Of a stretch of 20,285 bases of DNA, positions 6,600-14,748 are shown piece by piece. Below the pieces are notes generated by a model that searched no databases, was not told where the DNA came from, and saw only the letters and a list, made by a program, of their open reading frames with translations. Numbering within the stretch: the stretch's first letter is position 1; each line of letters starts with the position of its first letter. The position numbers and the translations under genes are program-made. Origin of the DNA: a virus; the IMG/VR virus record IMGVR_UViG_3300021962_000832, positions 1-20,285 of that record. One strand, 5' to 3'.

Positions 6600-7520
6600 T
6601 TAAACCCCCGCATTACCAAAGACACCCCGATAGTTCGTGGCACCGACGGCAAACCGTTCGCGGCCCTTAATCTTCATGGTGTCGGCCTCAAACGAACCAT
6701 CATTGGCCAGACGTGGCTTTCCATCAGGATGCCAGAAGAACGAAAGACCGTGCGGCGCATTTGTGACAATGAACCACGGCGACACCAATGCCGAACTGGT
6801 CAAACGGGTCATTTTAACAACACCGTTTTTGAAGTCAGATACATATCTAAGTGGAGACACATCGTTGTTGGTGGTGCCAGCACGTAGCGTGTTTTCCATC
6901 AGAACAACGCCGTTCAGGTAGTTGTCCTTGGAACAAACCAACGTATCGGATTTCAACCCAATGATCTTGCCACGGAAGTCACGCGCACCCCAAACCTGAG
7001 CAGTAGCCGCCTCCAGCGACGTTTGCGCCAAGGTCGCAGCCGTCAGAAGATTGCTTTGAACGCCAGCAAATTGAGGATGGTTTGCACTGCAAAGTGCTTG
7101 GCCATCACCAATCGGGAATGCGCCATCAAATGCACGATTCAGATAATCAGCACACTTGATTTCTTGCGCCTCTAGCAATGACCGGGTGATGTGTTCCGAA
7201 TATGTTTTAGTCATAGACGGAAGATCGCCATCCTCGATCAATTCTTGGGTGAGGGCGCTCTGCAAGGCATACGTCACATAAAGATGTTCGTATGTCAGTT
7301 CAGTGCCGCCATCATCGGAAATTGTCGCGGAACCGGGCAATTTCTCACGCGCAACATCAAAACCATACATCATGGTTTCGCGATGCAGCGCATTCCGCAT
7401 ACCAGTCTGCTCTTTGAATACCTTTTTCCATTCAAGTTCTGTACCTTCATAGATACCCTTGAACGTCTTAAGGACTAGGCCTCCGGTAAGGTCTGGAAAA
7501 TTAGAAGACAACATAACCAT
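6600..7520 (-). CDS. Major capsid protein (HK97 fold, Mu gpT-like), 306 aa
   Basis: The order of segments matches known major capsid proteins of the gpT-like HK97-fold group. The N-terminal arm (NFPDLTGGLVLKTFKGIYEGTELEWKKVFKEQ) precedes the E-loop region (MYGFDVAREKLPGSATISDDGGTELTYEHLYVTYAL) and spine helix (EDGDLPSMTKTYSEHITRSLLEAQEIKCADYLNRAFDGAF). GQALCSANHP is a close match to the 'L(F/C)S..HP' landmark, and it is followed by the P/A domain (TSLEAATAQVWGARDFRGKIIGLKSDTLVCS; NTLRAGTTNNDVSPLRYVSDFK; SPWFIVTNAPHGLSFFWHPDGKPRLAND; RERFAVGATNYRGVFGNAG). 306 aa is normal for an MCP without a fused scaffold, which agrees with a separate scaffold gene at 8692-9666. AAGGAG precedes the ATG. It assembles the icosahedral shell. 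Confidence 0.93.
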   Translation of the reverse strand: MVMLSSNFPDLTGGLVLKTFKGIYEGTELEWKKVFKEQTGMRNALHRETMMYGFDVAREKLPGSATISDDGGTELTYEHLYVTYALQSALTQELIEDGDLPSMTKTYSEHITRSLLEAQEIKCADYLNRAFDGAFPIGDGQALCSANHPQFAGVQSNLLTAATLAQTSLEAATAQVWGARDFRGKIIGLKSDTLVCSKDNYLNGVVLMENTLRAGTTNNDVSPLRYVSDFKNGVVKMTRLTSSALVSPWFIVTNAPHGLSFFWHPDGKPRLANDGSFEADTMKIKGRERFAVGATNYRGVFGNAGV

Positions 7521-7532
7521 AGGTAGCTCTCC

Positions 7533-8132
7533 TTATGATACGGTATTTACGGCAGCGCTCAAATCGTGTTCGTTAATGTAAACGAACGCATCAATGAACG
7601 CATCGGTAAGTGGAGTGCCGGGATCAAAGCTATCAATAATGAATTGACCACGGGTTGCCTGTTTTGCTGTCAGGTACGTTTTGGAAATACCTGTTACAGT
7701 AGAACCAGCAGGTGATTCATTCGGACGCCAATCACATTGGCCATTAACAAAGCCCTGAACGGTAGTGCCGGGGCTTGGATTAGCAAACTGAACCCGAATT
7801 TTAGTGCTGCGCGGAACAATGACATAAGCCTGAATGGCTGTGGCCACAGTACCAGAAGGCCAGTAGTTCGACTGCACAATAGCATTCTGTGCATTGCGAT
7901 ACTGAACCCCTTGGAAGATACCCAGCAGGTTTTCCCCATCGGTTGTACCTGAGCGTGTGCCATCACTGGTAGCAAGCTGAATCGTGCCATCAGTGTGCCA
8001 CTTCACAGGATCGCCCTTGAAGATATTCTGTGCGTATCCGGACGCAATAGCATAACCGGGGCCGGAAAACCGAAGCTCTCCGGTCTGGTCATTTACAGGC
8101 AGGAAGCCTGAAGCTTGAGATGTACTAGCCAT
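7533..8132 (-). CDS. Phage head-surface (decoration/head-fibre-like) protein, 199 aa
   Basis: The gene lies directly before the major capsid gene, a usual place for decoration or head-fibre proteins. The sequence is beta-rich with motifs like GYAIASGYAQNIFKGDPVKWHTDGTIQLAT, LLGIFQGVQYRNAQNAIVQSNYWPSGT, and IQAYVIVPRSTKIRVQFANP. In my knowledge, 'NIF.GD.V......G......G......LLGVF.G..Y' is a common pattern among capsid-associated 'structural cement' and head fibre proteins of tailed phages. AAAGGA lies 9 bp before the ATG. It has one Cys and no catalytic motif. Assignment rests on location plus pattern. Confidence 0.68.
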   Translation of the reverse strand: MASTSQASGFLPVNDQTGELRFSGPGYAIASGYAQNIFKGDPVKWHTDGTIQLATSDGTRSGTTDGENLLGIFQGVQYRNAQNAIVQSNYWPSGTVATAIQAYVIVPRSTKIRVQFANPSPGTTVQGFVNGQCDWRPNESPAGSTVTGISKTYLTAKQATRGQFIIDSFDPGTPLTDAFIDAFVYINEHDLSAAVNTVS

Positions 8133-8149
8133 CTGTTAGATCCTTTCTG

Positions 8150-8647
8150 TTAAAATCTGGCCGGTTTGCTGGTAATTCCCATGGAACCGAAGCCGTCTCG
8201 TTGGTTGATGCCCACCATCGCTGCCTCAACACGACGTTGAGCGAAAACCTCTGATTTCATTCCAGCAACAGCTTGGTCTGGCAGCTTCCGATAAAAGAAA
8301 TTCATCAGAGCTTGCCATCTGGCTTCGGGGATTTTCATCAAGACCATTTCCTTGACGCTAATCATATCTCCGCCTGATTCACTGCGTGGAAAGTTTGGAA
8401 ATTCCTCAGGCCGGACTAGCTCATATCCAATCTGGCTCTTATTAGCGATATCGCCCTGAACATTCTTGGCTGCCCAGTAAAGCCGATATCCGGGAATTTC
8501 TCCGGGGAATGCCAGCGGGTTGCTTGTGTCCCGCTCAAGAAACCGTTCAAAATCAAAATCATCATTAAGATCAACTGGCGGCGCTTCGTGTTGCGCGGCT
8601 AAGTTCTGTTTCGATGACTTTTTGAAAGTGTTTTCTTCAGTCTGCAT
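8150..8647 (-). CDS. Conserved phage head-region protein of unknown function, 165 aa
   Basis: The N-terminal 35 residues are polar and look disordered; then follow NPLAFPGEIPGYRLYWAAKN, GYELVRPEEFPNFPR, DMISVKEMVLMKIPEARWQALMNFFYRKLP and a C-terminal helix (EVFAQRRVEAAM). The 'L.FP.EIPGY...W', 'GYE.V.PE' and 'V...EMVL.KIPE..W...M' series is known to me from head-region genes between scaffold and capsid in podovirus-like phages, but it has no established role that I can name. The position between scaffold and capsid suggests assembly. GGAG lies 9 bp before the ATG. Function unassigned. Confidence 0.65.
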   Translation of the reverse strand: MQTEENTFKKSSKQNLAAQHEAPPVDLNDDFDFERFLERDTSNPLAFPGEIPGYRLYWAAKNVQGDIANKSQIGYELVRPEEFPNFPRSESGGDMISVKEMVLMKIPEARWQALMNFFYRKLPDQAVAGMKSEVFAQRRVEAAMVGINQRDGFGSMGITSKPARF

Positions 8648-8691
8648 GTCCTATTACTCCATTCTATAATAGATTTTTGGTTCGGTCAACT

Positions 8692-9666
8692 CTACTTCTT
8701 CTTGCCGTTTTTAATGGCTTCCCTGATTTCCTCAGGGGTCATAAAATCAAGCCAAGCCTTAGGCACTGATATTGTAGTGCCCGTGCCTTTTCTGCCTTGC
8801 CCAACAACAGGGCCGCCTTTCTGCTTTCGCACTTCCGGCTTTTGTTTTTGTGCTACTACCGCGCCCTCATCCACAAAATCGTCAACCCTGCGCTGTAATT
8901 CGTTCCAGTAAGCCGCTGTGTTTGGATTGTACCCCTCAGACACCAATTGCCTATCGATTGTCATGGCAAGTCGTGATTCCTTGTTTACCCCTTGCCCGGT
9001 GCGTGCATCAAACTTAAACCACGGGTTTTCCTGCACGAAGTTCTCGAAAAAATGCTGGCTCACATCTTGGTTAACACGTGGTGCAACAGGTGCTTGCACA
9101 GATTGTACAAGCTGCTGCTTAGCTTCAAGCCGCCGTTGTTTCTCGACAATTAGTAGGGCCTTAATTCTTTCGGCTTCGGCTTTGACATTGTCGTCACCGT
9201 GAACAATTGCTTGATCGTAGTAATACGTGGCATGCCGGTAGTTATCATCCAACTTGGCAATTTCCTGATCCAACACAGAAAGCTGCACCTCATTAAACCG
9301 GCGCATCATTGCAGCTTGCTCCTGCTGCAACTGTGCGTTCAGTTTTTCAAGCTGTTCAAGGCGCTGCCTGTTATATTCCCTCGCCCTTTTCTGGCGCTCA
9401 CGGCGCTCTTTCCGCGTCAGTAAATGAGACCGCTCAGGTTTTTCAGGTTCTTCACCATCTTCAGGCTCACCGTCTTCGGGCGTTTCATCACCTTCCGGAT
9501 CGTCTTCACCATCATCGCCGTTTACCTCTTGTCCCGAATCACCATCCGGCTCAGAAAGTTCGGCATCCTCGATCTCAATCGTGATTGTAGGTTCATCAGC
9601 GCCGTGCATAGAAGATATCAGTTCTTCCAATGCGCGTTCTTCATCCTGTTCGTGGTCTTGCGTCAT
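8692..9666 (-). CDS. Capsid scaffolding protein, 324 aa
   Basis: The N-terminal ~80 residues are very acidic with repeated Gly-Glu-Asp-Pro (DGEDDPEGDETPEDGEPEDG). Then comes a basic coiled coil (RKERRERQKRAREYNRQRLEQLEKLNAQLQQEQAAMMRR, ~85-125) and a longer helical middle. A conserved FFENFVQENPWFKFDARTG (~205-223) is followed by a C-terminal Lys-rich helix FMTPEEIREAIKNGKKK, with helix-loop-helix character. This acidic start, coiled-coil middle and basic capsid-binding end is typical of P22/phi29-type scaffolds. It lies upstream of the capsid gene and has GAGGTGAG near the ATG. The scaffold directs procapsid assembly and is expelled or lost during packaging. The family was not confirmed by search. 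Confidence 0.82.
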   Translation of the reverse strand: MTQDHEQDEERALEELISSMHGADEPTITIEIEDAELSEPDGDSGQEVNGDDGEDDPEGDETPEDGEPEDGEEPEKPERSHLLTRKERRERQKRAREYNRQRLEQLEKLNAQLQQEQAAMMRRFNEVQLSVLDQEIAKLDDNYRHATYYYDQAIVHGDDNVKAEAERIKALLIVEKQRRLEAKQQLVQSVQAPVAPRVNQDVSQHFFENFVQENPWFKFDARTGQGVNKESRLAMTIDRQLVSEGYNPNTAAYWNELQRRVDDFVDEGAVVAQKQKPEVRKQKGGPVVGQGRKGTGTTISVPKAWLDFMTPEEIREAIKNGKKK

Positions 9667-9674
9667 GGCTCACC

Positions 9675-10109
9675 TCACATAGACACAGAAACGCCGTGCA
9701 ACTGCGCGTTGACAGGATCGACAACATTGCAGCCAACAACGTCAATATCTGGAATAATTGCAACCAAGACACGGTCGGACTCGTCGCTCGTATCAACAGG
9801 ATCGACCATAAATTGATCCCCAGCCCATTTGCGCACCACGACAAAATCACCAACCTTCGGGCGTTTATCCCTGTCCGGACTCCATTCTCGGCCCTTTCCT
9901 GTCCCCTCAAAAGCATATGGCCCGATTGCCAAAATCTTAGCAACAATCGTTGATTGCTGAACCCCAGATTGCGTGTCAGGCACAAGCAAAACGCCACCTT
10001 TTGTTTGCTTTCGCGGCTGTCGAAGCTGCACCAAAAGCTTGTTTACCACAGGCTCAAACTCAACCGCGACTTTTGGAAAGGCCGCATCCATATCGTACAC
10101 ATAAGCCAT
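9675..10109 (-). CDS. GroES-like co-chaperonin (Cpn10-fold), 144 aa
   Basis: Residues ~18-120 follow the Cpn10 outline. A first strand with FEPVVNKLLVQLRQPRKQTKGG is followed by the mobile-loop region (KQTKGGVLLVPDTQSGVQQSTI, ~34-55), then AKILAIGPYAF, KVGDFVVV and DQFMVDPVDTSDESDRVLVAIIPDIDVV. This compares with GroES 'R.....VK......SAGGI.L......... GEV.AVG....' and 'VGD.V.F....G.....I..E....L...DI'. A VLL triplet takes the GroEL-contacting IVL place. ~45 extra residues (GREWSPDRDKRPKVGD and the C-terminus) are not GroES-like. It likely replaces host GroES to open the GroEL chamber for capsid folding, like T4 gp31. The ATG at 10109 with AAGGA is preferred; upstream ATG 10118 and GTG 10139 give extra residues only. 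Confidence 0.78.
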   Translation of the reverse strand: MAYVYDMDAAFPKVAVEFEPVVNKLLVQLRQPRKQTKGGVLLVPDTQSGVQQSTIVAKILAIGPYAFEGTGKGREWSPDRDKRPKVGDFVVVRKWAGDQFMVDPVDTSDESDRVLVAIIPDIDVVGCNVVDPVNAQLHGVSVSM

Positions 10110-10135
10110 TTCACACATCCTTAACTTGACGACAA

Positions 10136-10333
10136 TCACATGCCATCATCTTCCATCAGGCGTTTGTAAGTGGCATCCAGAAGGTGTAAAGCATCAAGCA
10201 TTCCTCGATACTGTCCCCTTAGATACCCATAACCAGCATCGCCTGTTTCTGCTGGTTTTTTCATGGCCGCCTCGGCGTGCTGTTGCATCATTGTTTCAAG
10301 CTCGCGCCGCAATTCGGCCAATAACTGAAGCAT
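10136..10333 (-). CDS. Small coiled-coil phage protein, 65 aa
   Basis: An all-helical polypeptide (MLQLLAELRRELETMMQQHAEAA, then DAGYGYLRGQYRGMLDALHLLDATYKRLME). The GYGYLRGQYRGMLDAL segment resembles the 'G...G...G...AL' helix of small phage proteins coded between portal and scaffold genes. The gene begins exactly one base from the end of the portal coding region, so translation is coupled, and ends 27 bp before the co-chaperonin start. A portal- or scaffold-associated assembly factor is plausible; function unknown. Confidence 0.65.
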   Translation of the reverse strand: MLQLLAELRRELETMMQQHAEAAMKKPAETGDAGYGYLRGQYRGMLDALHLLDATYKRLMEDDGM

Positions 10334-12655
10334 TTACACCCCCGGATTGATGCCACCACCGGTTGAAACGGCGTAACGATCACCTGTCATTGACTCAGCA
10401 ATCGCCAGTCGCATCGCAGTCTGGTTATCATCAGAGTTCATTTTTTCACGCATCTGCATTTCAATTGTAGCACGCTGGTTTTCCGCCTCCTGTTTGAATT
10501 TCTCAAGCTCAAGGCGCATCTGGCCTTTAAGCTGCTCAATCTCAAGCATCGGATTCTGCACCCCCGGCTGCTGTTTATACTGCTCAGCCTCCTGCACCAG
10601 AGCCTGAACCTCTGGCATAATCGGCGCAAGCGCTTGCTCAATCTGTGCTTGCGTATTCAGAATCAGCATGGTCTGCGCATCTGTATCATCTATGACCACG
10701 CCTTCCATGAGTTCGTCAGCCTTCACCACGGCCTCATGCGCCTGTGTCAGATACAGCTGGCTAATGTGCTGCAAGATGTTCTGCACAATCGCAGGTAGGG
10801 CAATTGGCCGCACAGAAGGACTCATCAGAACAGGTGACTTAACAAACGCCATATGCACCTTAATATGTCCTATGTGATCTTGTTTTGGTAGCGCCACAAA
10901 TGGCCTTCCCATCGTTGCAGCCACATTCTCAGACACAGGATCAAGGTCTTCACTGCCCGGCATGGGCTGCAAAACATCACCAGCCGGTATCTTAAGTTGT
11001 TCTAAAAATCGCTCCTCAACCTTACGCTGGTCATACAAAGCAGGGGTTGCAGCCGCACGTTGCATAAGCGCCTGAACCTGTGCAAAACGCTGTGCCTCGC
11101 TAAAAATATGCGGCTCAGACACCGGGATAACATCCACGGGGCCGTCAAAATCTTCAGGCTTTACGTCAAGCCCTGTATTCCAAAGCTCTAAAACTTCCTC
11201 ATCAACCCAAAAGTGATTGATCCGGTACAAAATACCAAGCAGGCGTCCCATTGCGTGGTGCATCCTGTGGTGTATCTCTGAAAAAACAACAGCACCCTGC
11301 TCAATAAGCGCCAAGGTGGTACCTACAGGCGCGTTCGGATTGCCGTCAGCAACCCTGTCCAGACCAACATCGACTGTTTCTTTGGCCTGCTTTACAACGT
11401 AATCAAGTAAATTTGCCAGCACCGGGGACGGCCCCGGAAATGGCAACGGCATAGCGTATTTTTTAATGTCATCTGTGACTGCACCAGCGTCAATCTGCGT
11501 TGATTGCCCCGGACGGATATCAATAGACTGCCCTGTCGGGCCACCCTTGAGTGTCAAAAATGACGGAATATTTTGGATTGCAGCGCTGTCAAGTAATGCT
11601 CGTAGCGATCCTGTCGCGCATCGCGCAAGATCACCGATAAAATGCACAAGCCCTACAGGATATGCACCCCGCCACGGCAAACAAGGCAGCTCGACAATCC
11701 AATCTAAGCGCACCTTCAGCGCATCATCCGGCTTCCAGTTTCGGTAGAGTGACAATACTTTCAAACTGGATGGATCAATTGTTATCAGATACGGCGCATC
11801 GTCGCCCTCAATATCAAGATAACATGATACCTCATACAGCTCTTTGAGGCCATCCTCAGTAAAACTTGAACGATCCGCGCCCTCAATTTTGTCAATTTCA
11901 AGCTGTGTTTCCGTCACCTCATCAAAATTTGAAGCAACCGACACGTCAACACCATAACGCTCTTTAATGTCACGGTCTGTCAACCTCAGAACGTGCGTAA
12001 TCCGTTCAGCAGAATCAAACGTACTGGTTGTAATGGGCGTAAACACATAATCAAGGGGCACATCCTCGACAACAGGACGCTTGAACCGATCCGACCAGTA
12101 CATCTTGACGTAGTGCACGCCTATAAGCCCAACCTGCGTCAGAGCCTGTCCAAGTAAAGGCCGAAACTCACTCATCTGCTCGGTGGTTTGCCAGCGCATA
12201 AGCTCGGCAACACGTTGTGCTTTCTTGATCTTTTCGTGATCCTGCTCGCCTAAAATCTTAGACTTAACCGGCCCGTTCGCAGGAAAAATCTCGCGCATAA
12301 CGCGACTGGAAAAATCAACACACGATTGAACCATAATAGGATGCGTGACGGTTGATCCGCCATCAATGCCAAGGCCGCCGGGTGCTGGCTCACCAAGGCC
12401 GGTTAGCCTCAACGCCTCAGCATACTTTTCATCTTGCGGCCTGCGTTCCTCGCGGTCTTTATCAATGTCAATCACAAGCTGTTGCGCAAGTGCGCGCAAC
12501 TTCTGCTTATCGACAGCATCAACAATGTTTTCAAAGTGTTCCCGCGCTTCGTCTGCGGTTGTATAGCCCTCGTCGTCTTCATCAAAACTAATTTCGACCA
12601 TATCCATTTCTGGTACGTCAGCGGTAAACTCAATCTCTAGTTTCTGTTCTTCCAC
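10334..12655 (-). CDS. Portal protein, 773 aa
   Basis: Large enough for a podovirus-type portal (usually 500-780 aa), with features of that family. It has an early helical region (KLRALAQQLVIDIDKDREERRPQDEKYAEALRLTG), a glycine-rich surface segment (GLGIDGGSTVTHPIMVQSCVDFSSRVMREIFPANGPVK, ~95-130), and a wing region with the strand DVPLDYVFTPITTSTFDSAERITHVLRLT. Then come crown- and stem-like helices (DLARCATGSLRALLDSAAIQNIPSFL; SPVLANLLDYVVKQAKETVDVGLDRVADGNPNAPVGTTLALIEQ). The C-terminus (~704-745) is a coiled coil (LEIEQLKGQMRLELEKFKQ), the barrel-type tail seen in P22-like portals. It lies next to the large terminase, as always. It forms the dodecameric channel through which DNA is packaged. 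Confidence 0.92.
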   Translation of the reverse strand: MEEQKLEIEFTADVPEMDMVEISFDEDDEGYTTADEAREHFENIVDAVDKQKLRALAQQLVIDIDKDREERRPQDEKYAEALRLTGLGEPAPGGLGIDGGSTVTHPIMVQSCVDFSSRVMREIFPANGPVKSKILGEQDHEKIKKAQRVAELMRWQTTEQMSEFRPLLGQALTQVGLIGVHYVKMYWSDRFKRPVVEDVPLDYVFTPITTSTFDSAERITHVLRLTDRDIKERYGVDVSVASNFDEVTETQLEIDKIEGADRSSFTEDGLKELYEVSCYLDIEGDDAPYLITIDPSSLKVLSLYRNWKPDDALKVRLDWIVELPCLPWRGAYPVGLVHFIGDLARCATGSLRALLDSAAIQNIPSFLTLKGGPTGQSIDIRPGQSTQIDAGAVTDDIKKYAMPLPFPGPSPVLANLLDYVVKQAKETVDVGLDRVADGNPNAPVGTTLALIEQGAVVFSEIHHRMHHAMGRLLGILYRINHFWVDEEVLELWNTGLDVKPEDFDGPVDVIPVSEPHIFSEAQRFAQVQALMQRAAATPALYDQRKVEERFLEQLKIPAGDVLQPMPGSEDLDPVSENVAATMGRPFVALPKQDHIGHIKVHMAFVKSPVLMSPSVRPIALPAIVQNILQHISQLYLTQAHEAVVKADELMEGVVIDDTDAQTMLILNTQAQIEQALAPIMPEVQALVQEAEQYKQQPGVQNPMLEIEQLKGQMRLELEKFKQEAENQRATIEMQMREKMNSDDNQTAMRLAIAESMTGDRYAVSTGGGINPGV

Positions 12656-12664
12656 GGTCGCACC

Positions 12665-14224
12665 TTACGAATAGGGGTTTACAAATTTTCTTTCAGGCTG
12701 CTCAAAGTCAACCACAGGATTAGCATACTCCTGTACATCGAGCAAGCTCGACGCTCTCATGTACAAAATAGCCTGTGACCAGCTATCGACATAATCATCA
12801 TGACCACCACCGCCCGGCTTAAACATTTCAAGCTGTTTTACAAACGGCTCCGCCCAACCTGCGATTGATCCGTCACATTTTGTGCTTTCCGGCAACCAGA
12901 TCTGACCATTAGCAAGGTAAGGTAGCGCACCATGCACACGGCTTGTCTTGTCACCAGCTTGCTTGTTCCGTTCGATCGAAACAGCACCAATCCCGCGCTT
13001 TCTCAGGTCTGGTATCAGCGCATGGCCAGACGCCTTGTTTTCAACCAGCACGCAATCGGCACGCCTTGGGATTGAGTAACCGTAGCCGTTTGACTTCATG
13101 GCATATTCTTCGTTCCACTCTCGGATTGCAGCCTGCAACAACGTAGGGTAATCCATTCTCTCCGACCAGCAATCAATCAGCATGGCGTTCATCCGGCCAT
13201 CAAACCGGAAAATGCCCCACACCGTGAAAGCTGTGCAATCTGCGGTTTCCTTTTCAGAAAATGCCGTGTCAAACGATTGAATGATTGTCGAAAAGACGGG
13301 TGTTTTGCGCTCATTAGGCCATACTTTCCACCATTCGCGCTTGATAATACCACCACCTAAGGGCGTTGGACGTTGCTGGTACTGCGCCGCATAGGCATAA
13401 GGCCCAAGCTTTGACTTAAGCGACTCAACCTCTGATGCGTCAAAACGCTCAGGTAGTAAAAGCTCACCGGGTTTTGTGCGGGGATCTTTAAATATGGACG
13501 TTTGGCACGCATGGTCTGGCTCAAATTCCATTGGTAAACAAAGGTGTTCCCACTTGTCCGGTTCAATTTCAAGGGCAATGCCCGTGGGATCGTTCACATC
13601 CACACGTTGCATAATCAGGACAAAACAATCCGTCTTAGGGTTGTTGATCCGGCTTGGCAACACCTCCCGCCAGACCCGCGATGCCTCTTCGATAACAGAT
13701 CTTGAGTTGCTTTCTTTCACCGATATGGGATCGTCAACCAAGATGCGATTACCGCGCTTACCCGTGACATTCATGCTCGACGATTGCCGGAAACCGTTAT
13801 CCATCGTCTCAAAGTAGTGCTTTTGGTTCTGGTCGTCCTTTAGTTTCACGGGCCAGCGCGCCTGAAACCACTCACTTTGTAAGAGATTACGCGACCTTAG
13901 ACTATCGCGCCCTGACAACTCTTCGTTGTGTGCCACCGATATGTACTTTGCCCACGTCATGCCGCGTGGCCCCCACTCCCACATCGGCCAAAACACACAC
14001 ACAAGTAGAGATTTTGCAAATGATGGTGGGATATTGATAATCAGGCGCTGTATTTTACCATCTGTGATTGCTTGCAGGTGATCGCATACTGCTTGCATAG
14101 GCCAGCCCCACACAAGGGGTTCTGCGGGATGCAAAACGTGCCAAGCCTGCTGCACAAAATACGCCAGAGAGCGCCTGCACAGCTCTTTATCAACGTTAAG
14201 GATATCAAGCTCTGTCAGCTTCAT
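12665..14224 (-). CDS. terL: Terminase large subunit (packaging ATPase/nuclease), 519 aa
   Basis: The N-terminal ATPase has a Walker-A-like loop LIINIPPSFAKSLL (~61-74; Lys71) that is degenerate in having Phe-Ala where most have Gly, as in several phage terminases. The Walker B is RILVDDPIS (~160-168; Asp164/Asp165), with a coupling motif FVLIMQRVDVNDPTG (~201-215). The C-terminal RNase-H-like nuclease supplies acidic residues in IIQSFDTAFSEK (Asp319), CVLVENKASG (Glu395) and GGHDDYVDSWSQA (Asp476-480). This arrangement and length are typical. It overlaps the small subunit gene by 20 bp and is followed 9 bp later by the portal. It pumps and cuts phage DNA during packaging. Confidence 0.97.
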   Translation of the reverse strand: MKLTELDILNVDKELCRRSLAYFVQQAWHVLHPAEPLVWGWPMQAVCDHLQAITDGKIQRLIINIPPSFAKSLLVCVFWPMWEWGPRGMTWAKYISVAHNEELSGRDSLRSRNLLQSEWFQARWPVKLKDDQNQKHYFETMDNGFRQSSSMNVTGKRGNRILVDDPISVKESNSRSVIEEASRVWREVLPSRINNPKTDCFVLIMQRVDVNDPTGIALEIEPDKWEHLCLPMEFEPDHACQTSIFKDPRTKPGELLLPERFDASEVESLKSKLGPYAYAAQYQQRPTPLGGGIIKREWWKVWPNERKTPVFSTIIQSFDTAFSEKETADCTAFTVWGIFRFDGRMNAMLIDCWSERMDYPTLLQAAIREWNEEYAMKSNGYGYSIPRRADCVLVENKASGHALIPDLRKRGIGAVSIERNKQAGDKTSRVHGALPYLANGQIWLPESTKCDGSIAGWAEPFVKQLEMFKPGGGGHDDYVDSWSQAILYMRASSLLDVQEYANPVVDFEQPERKFVNPYS

Positions 14225-14669
14225 CGCGTTCGGATTGTTTTCGTTGTGCGGCCATGATGGCTTTCAAAGTGCCGTCATCGAGCAGGGACACGTCAAGCGT
14301 TGCTTTAGGCGACATGCTACCATCGCTTGATTGACTATCCACGATTGTTTTTTCAGCGTAGTTAAATCTCGCCGACAACAAAAATTTAGCAAACGCTGGG
14401 TTGTATCTCTCAGCTAGCCCACCCTGCACAAGCATGGATTCGCAGAACTGCTTAAGCTCTTGATATTTAAGCTCAAAATCACGGTGCTTGTAAGCCCAAT
14501 TTCGGAAGCTCTCAGCATTAACGCCTAGCATCTGAGCACAACCCTGAAGCGAGGGCCATACGTGCCCCTCAATTTCGCGCCACCCACCAGAAATATATGC
14601 GTCAATGGCATCAAGTGTGGCCTGACCTCTATACTTTGACGTGTATCCTGTTGTGTGTGGCATCGTCAT
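14205..14669 (-). CDS. terS: Terminase small subunit-like packaging protein, 154 aa
   Basis: Start ATG at 14669 has AGGGGG five bases upstream (a second ATG two codons on is possible). The N-terminus carries a helix-turn-helix-like stretch (IEGHVWPSLQGCAQMLGVNAESFRNWAYKHRDFELKYQELKQFCE), where 'SLQGCAQMLGVNAESFRNW' resembles the DNA-recognition helix pair of small terminases. A central oligomerisation-like helix LVQGGLAERYNPAFAKFLL matches the common 'G........P....FLL' landmark. The C-terminal tail is polar (LLDDGTLKAIMAAQRKQSERDE). It overlaps terL by 20 bp and is the first gene after the promoter at 14699-14727. It is expected to recognise the packaging site and load the large subunit. Confidence 0.85.
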   Translation of the reverse strand: MTMPHTTGYTSKYRGQATLDAIDAYISGGWREIEGHVWPSLQGCAQMLGVNAESFRNWAYKHRDFELKYQELKQFCESMLVQGGLAERYNPAFAKFLLSARFNYAEKTIVDSQSSDGSMSPKATLDVSLLDDGTLKAIMAAQRKQSERDEADRA

Positions 14670-14679
14670 GTGCGCCCCC

Positions 14680-14748
14680 TGTCAACATAATAGTGACAAT
14701 CATAGGTGCGTGCGTGCGCATTGTCAATGTACAGTTAACAATGACAAT
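14680..14748. promoter_or_regulatory. Inverted heptamer repeats flanking the late promoter (operator candidate)
   Basis: The heptamer ATTGTCA/TGACAAT occurs at 14694-14700 (+), 14720-14726 (reverse) and 14742-14748 (+), with a partial TGTCA at 14680-14684. The pairs 14680/14694 and 14720/14742 form inverted repeats with 9- and 15-bp spacers. They overlap the -35, sit between -10 and start, and lie just upstream. This spacing would suit a dimeric repressor or activator. No regulator gene is in the window, so binding is inference. The heptamer also contains part of the TTGACA -35 box, which limits significance. Confidence 0.45.
14699..14727 (-). promoter_or_regulatory. Sigma70-type promoter of the phage late operon
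   Basis: On the minus strand TTGACA (14727-14722), 17 bp, TATGAT (14704-14699): perfect -35, one mismatch -10 and ideal spacing. The start point would be near 14692, about 23 bases before the small-terminase ATG. No other equally good promoter was found in the following 14 kb, so it can drive the whole late block. The spacer (14706-14721) is an alternating GC/AC purine-pyrimidine tract. Confidence 0.85.

Noticed and set aside
8661-8689. Possible minus-strand promoter TTGACC-17-TAGAAT between scaffold and 165-aa gene
   Set aside because: Boxes and spacing are acceptable, but the predicted start lies after the GGAG ribosome site and only 7 bases before the ATG, so it would not serve that gene; kept as chance similarity.
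14629-14741. Heparinase frame continuing through the late promoter to 14629
   Set aside because: The last ~35 codons lose all family resemblance and cover the promoter and terS start, so they are read-through, not gene.
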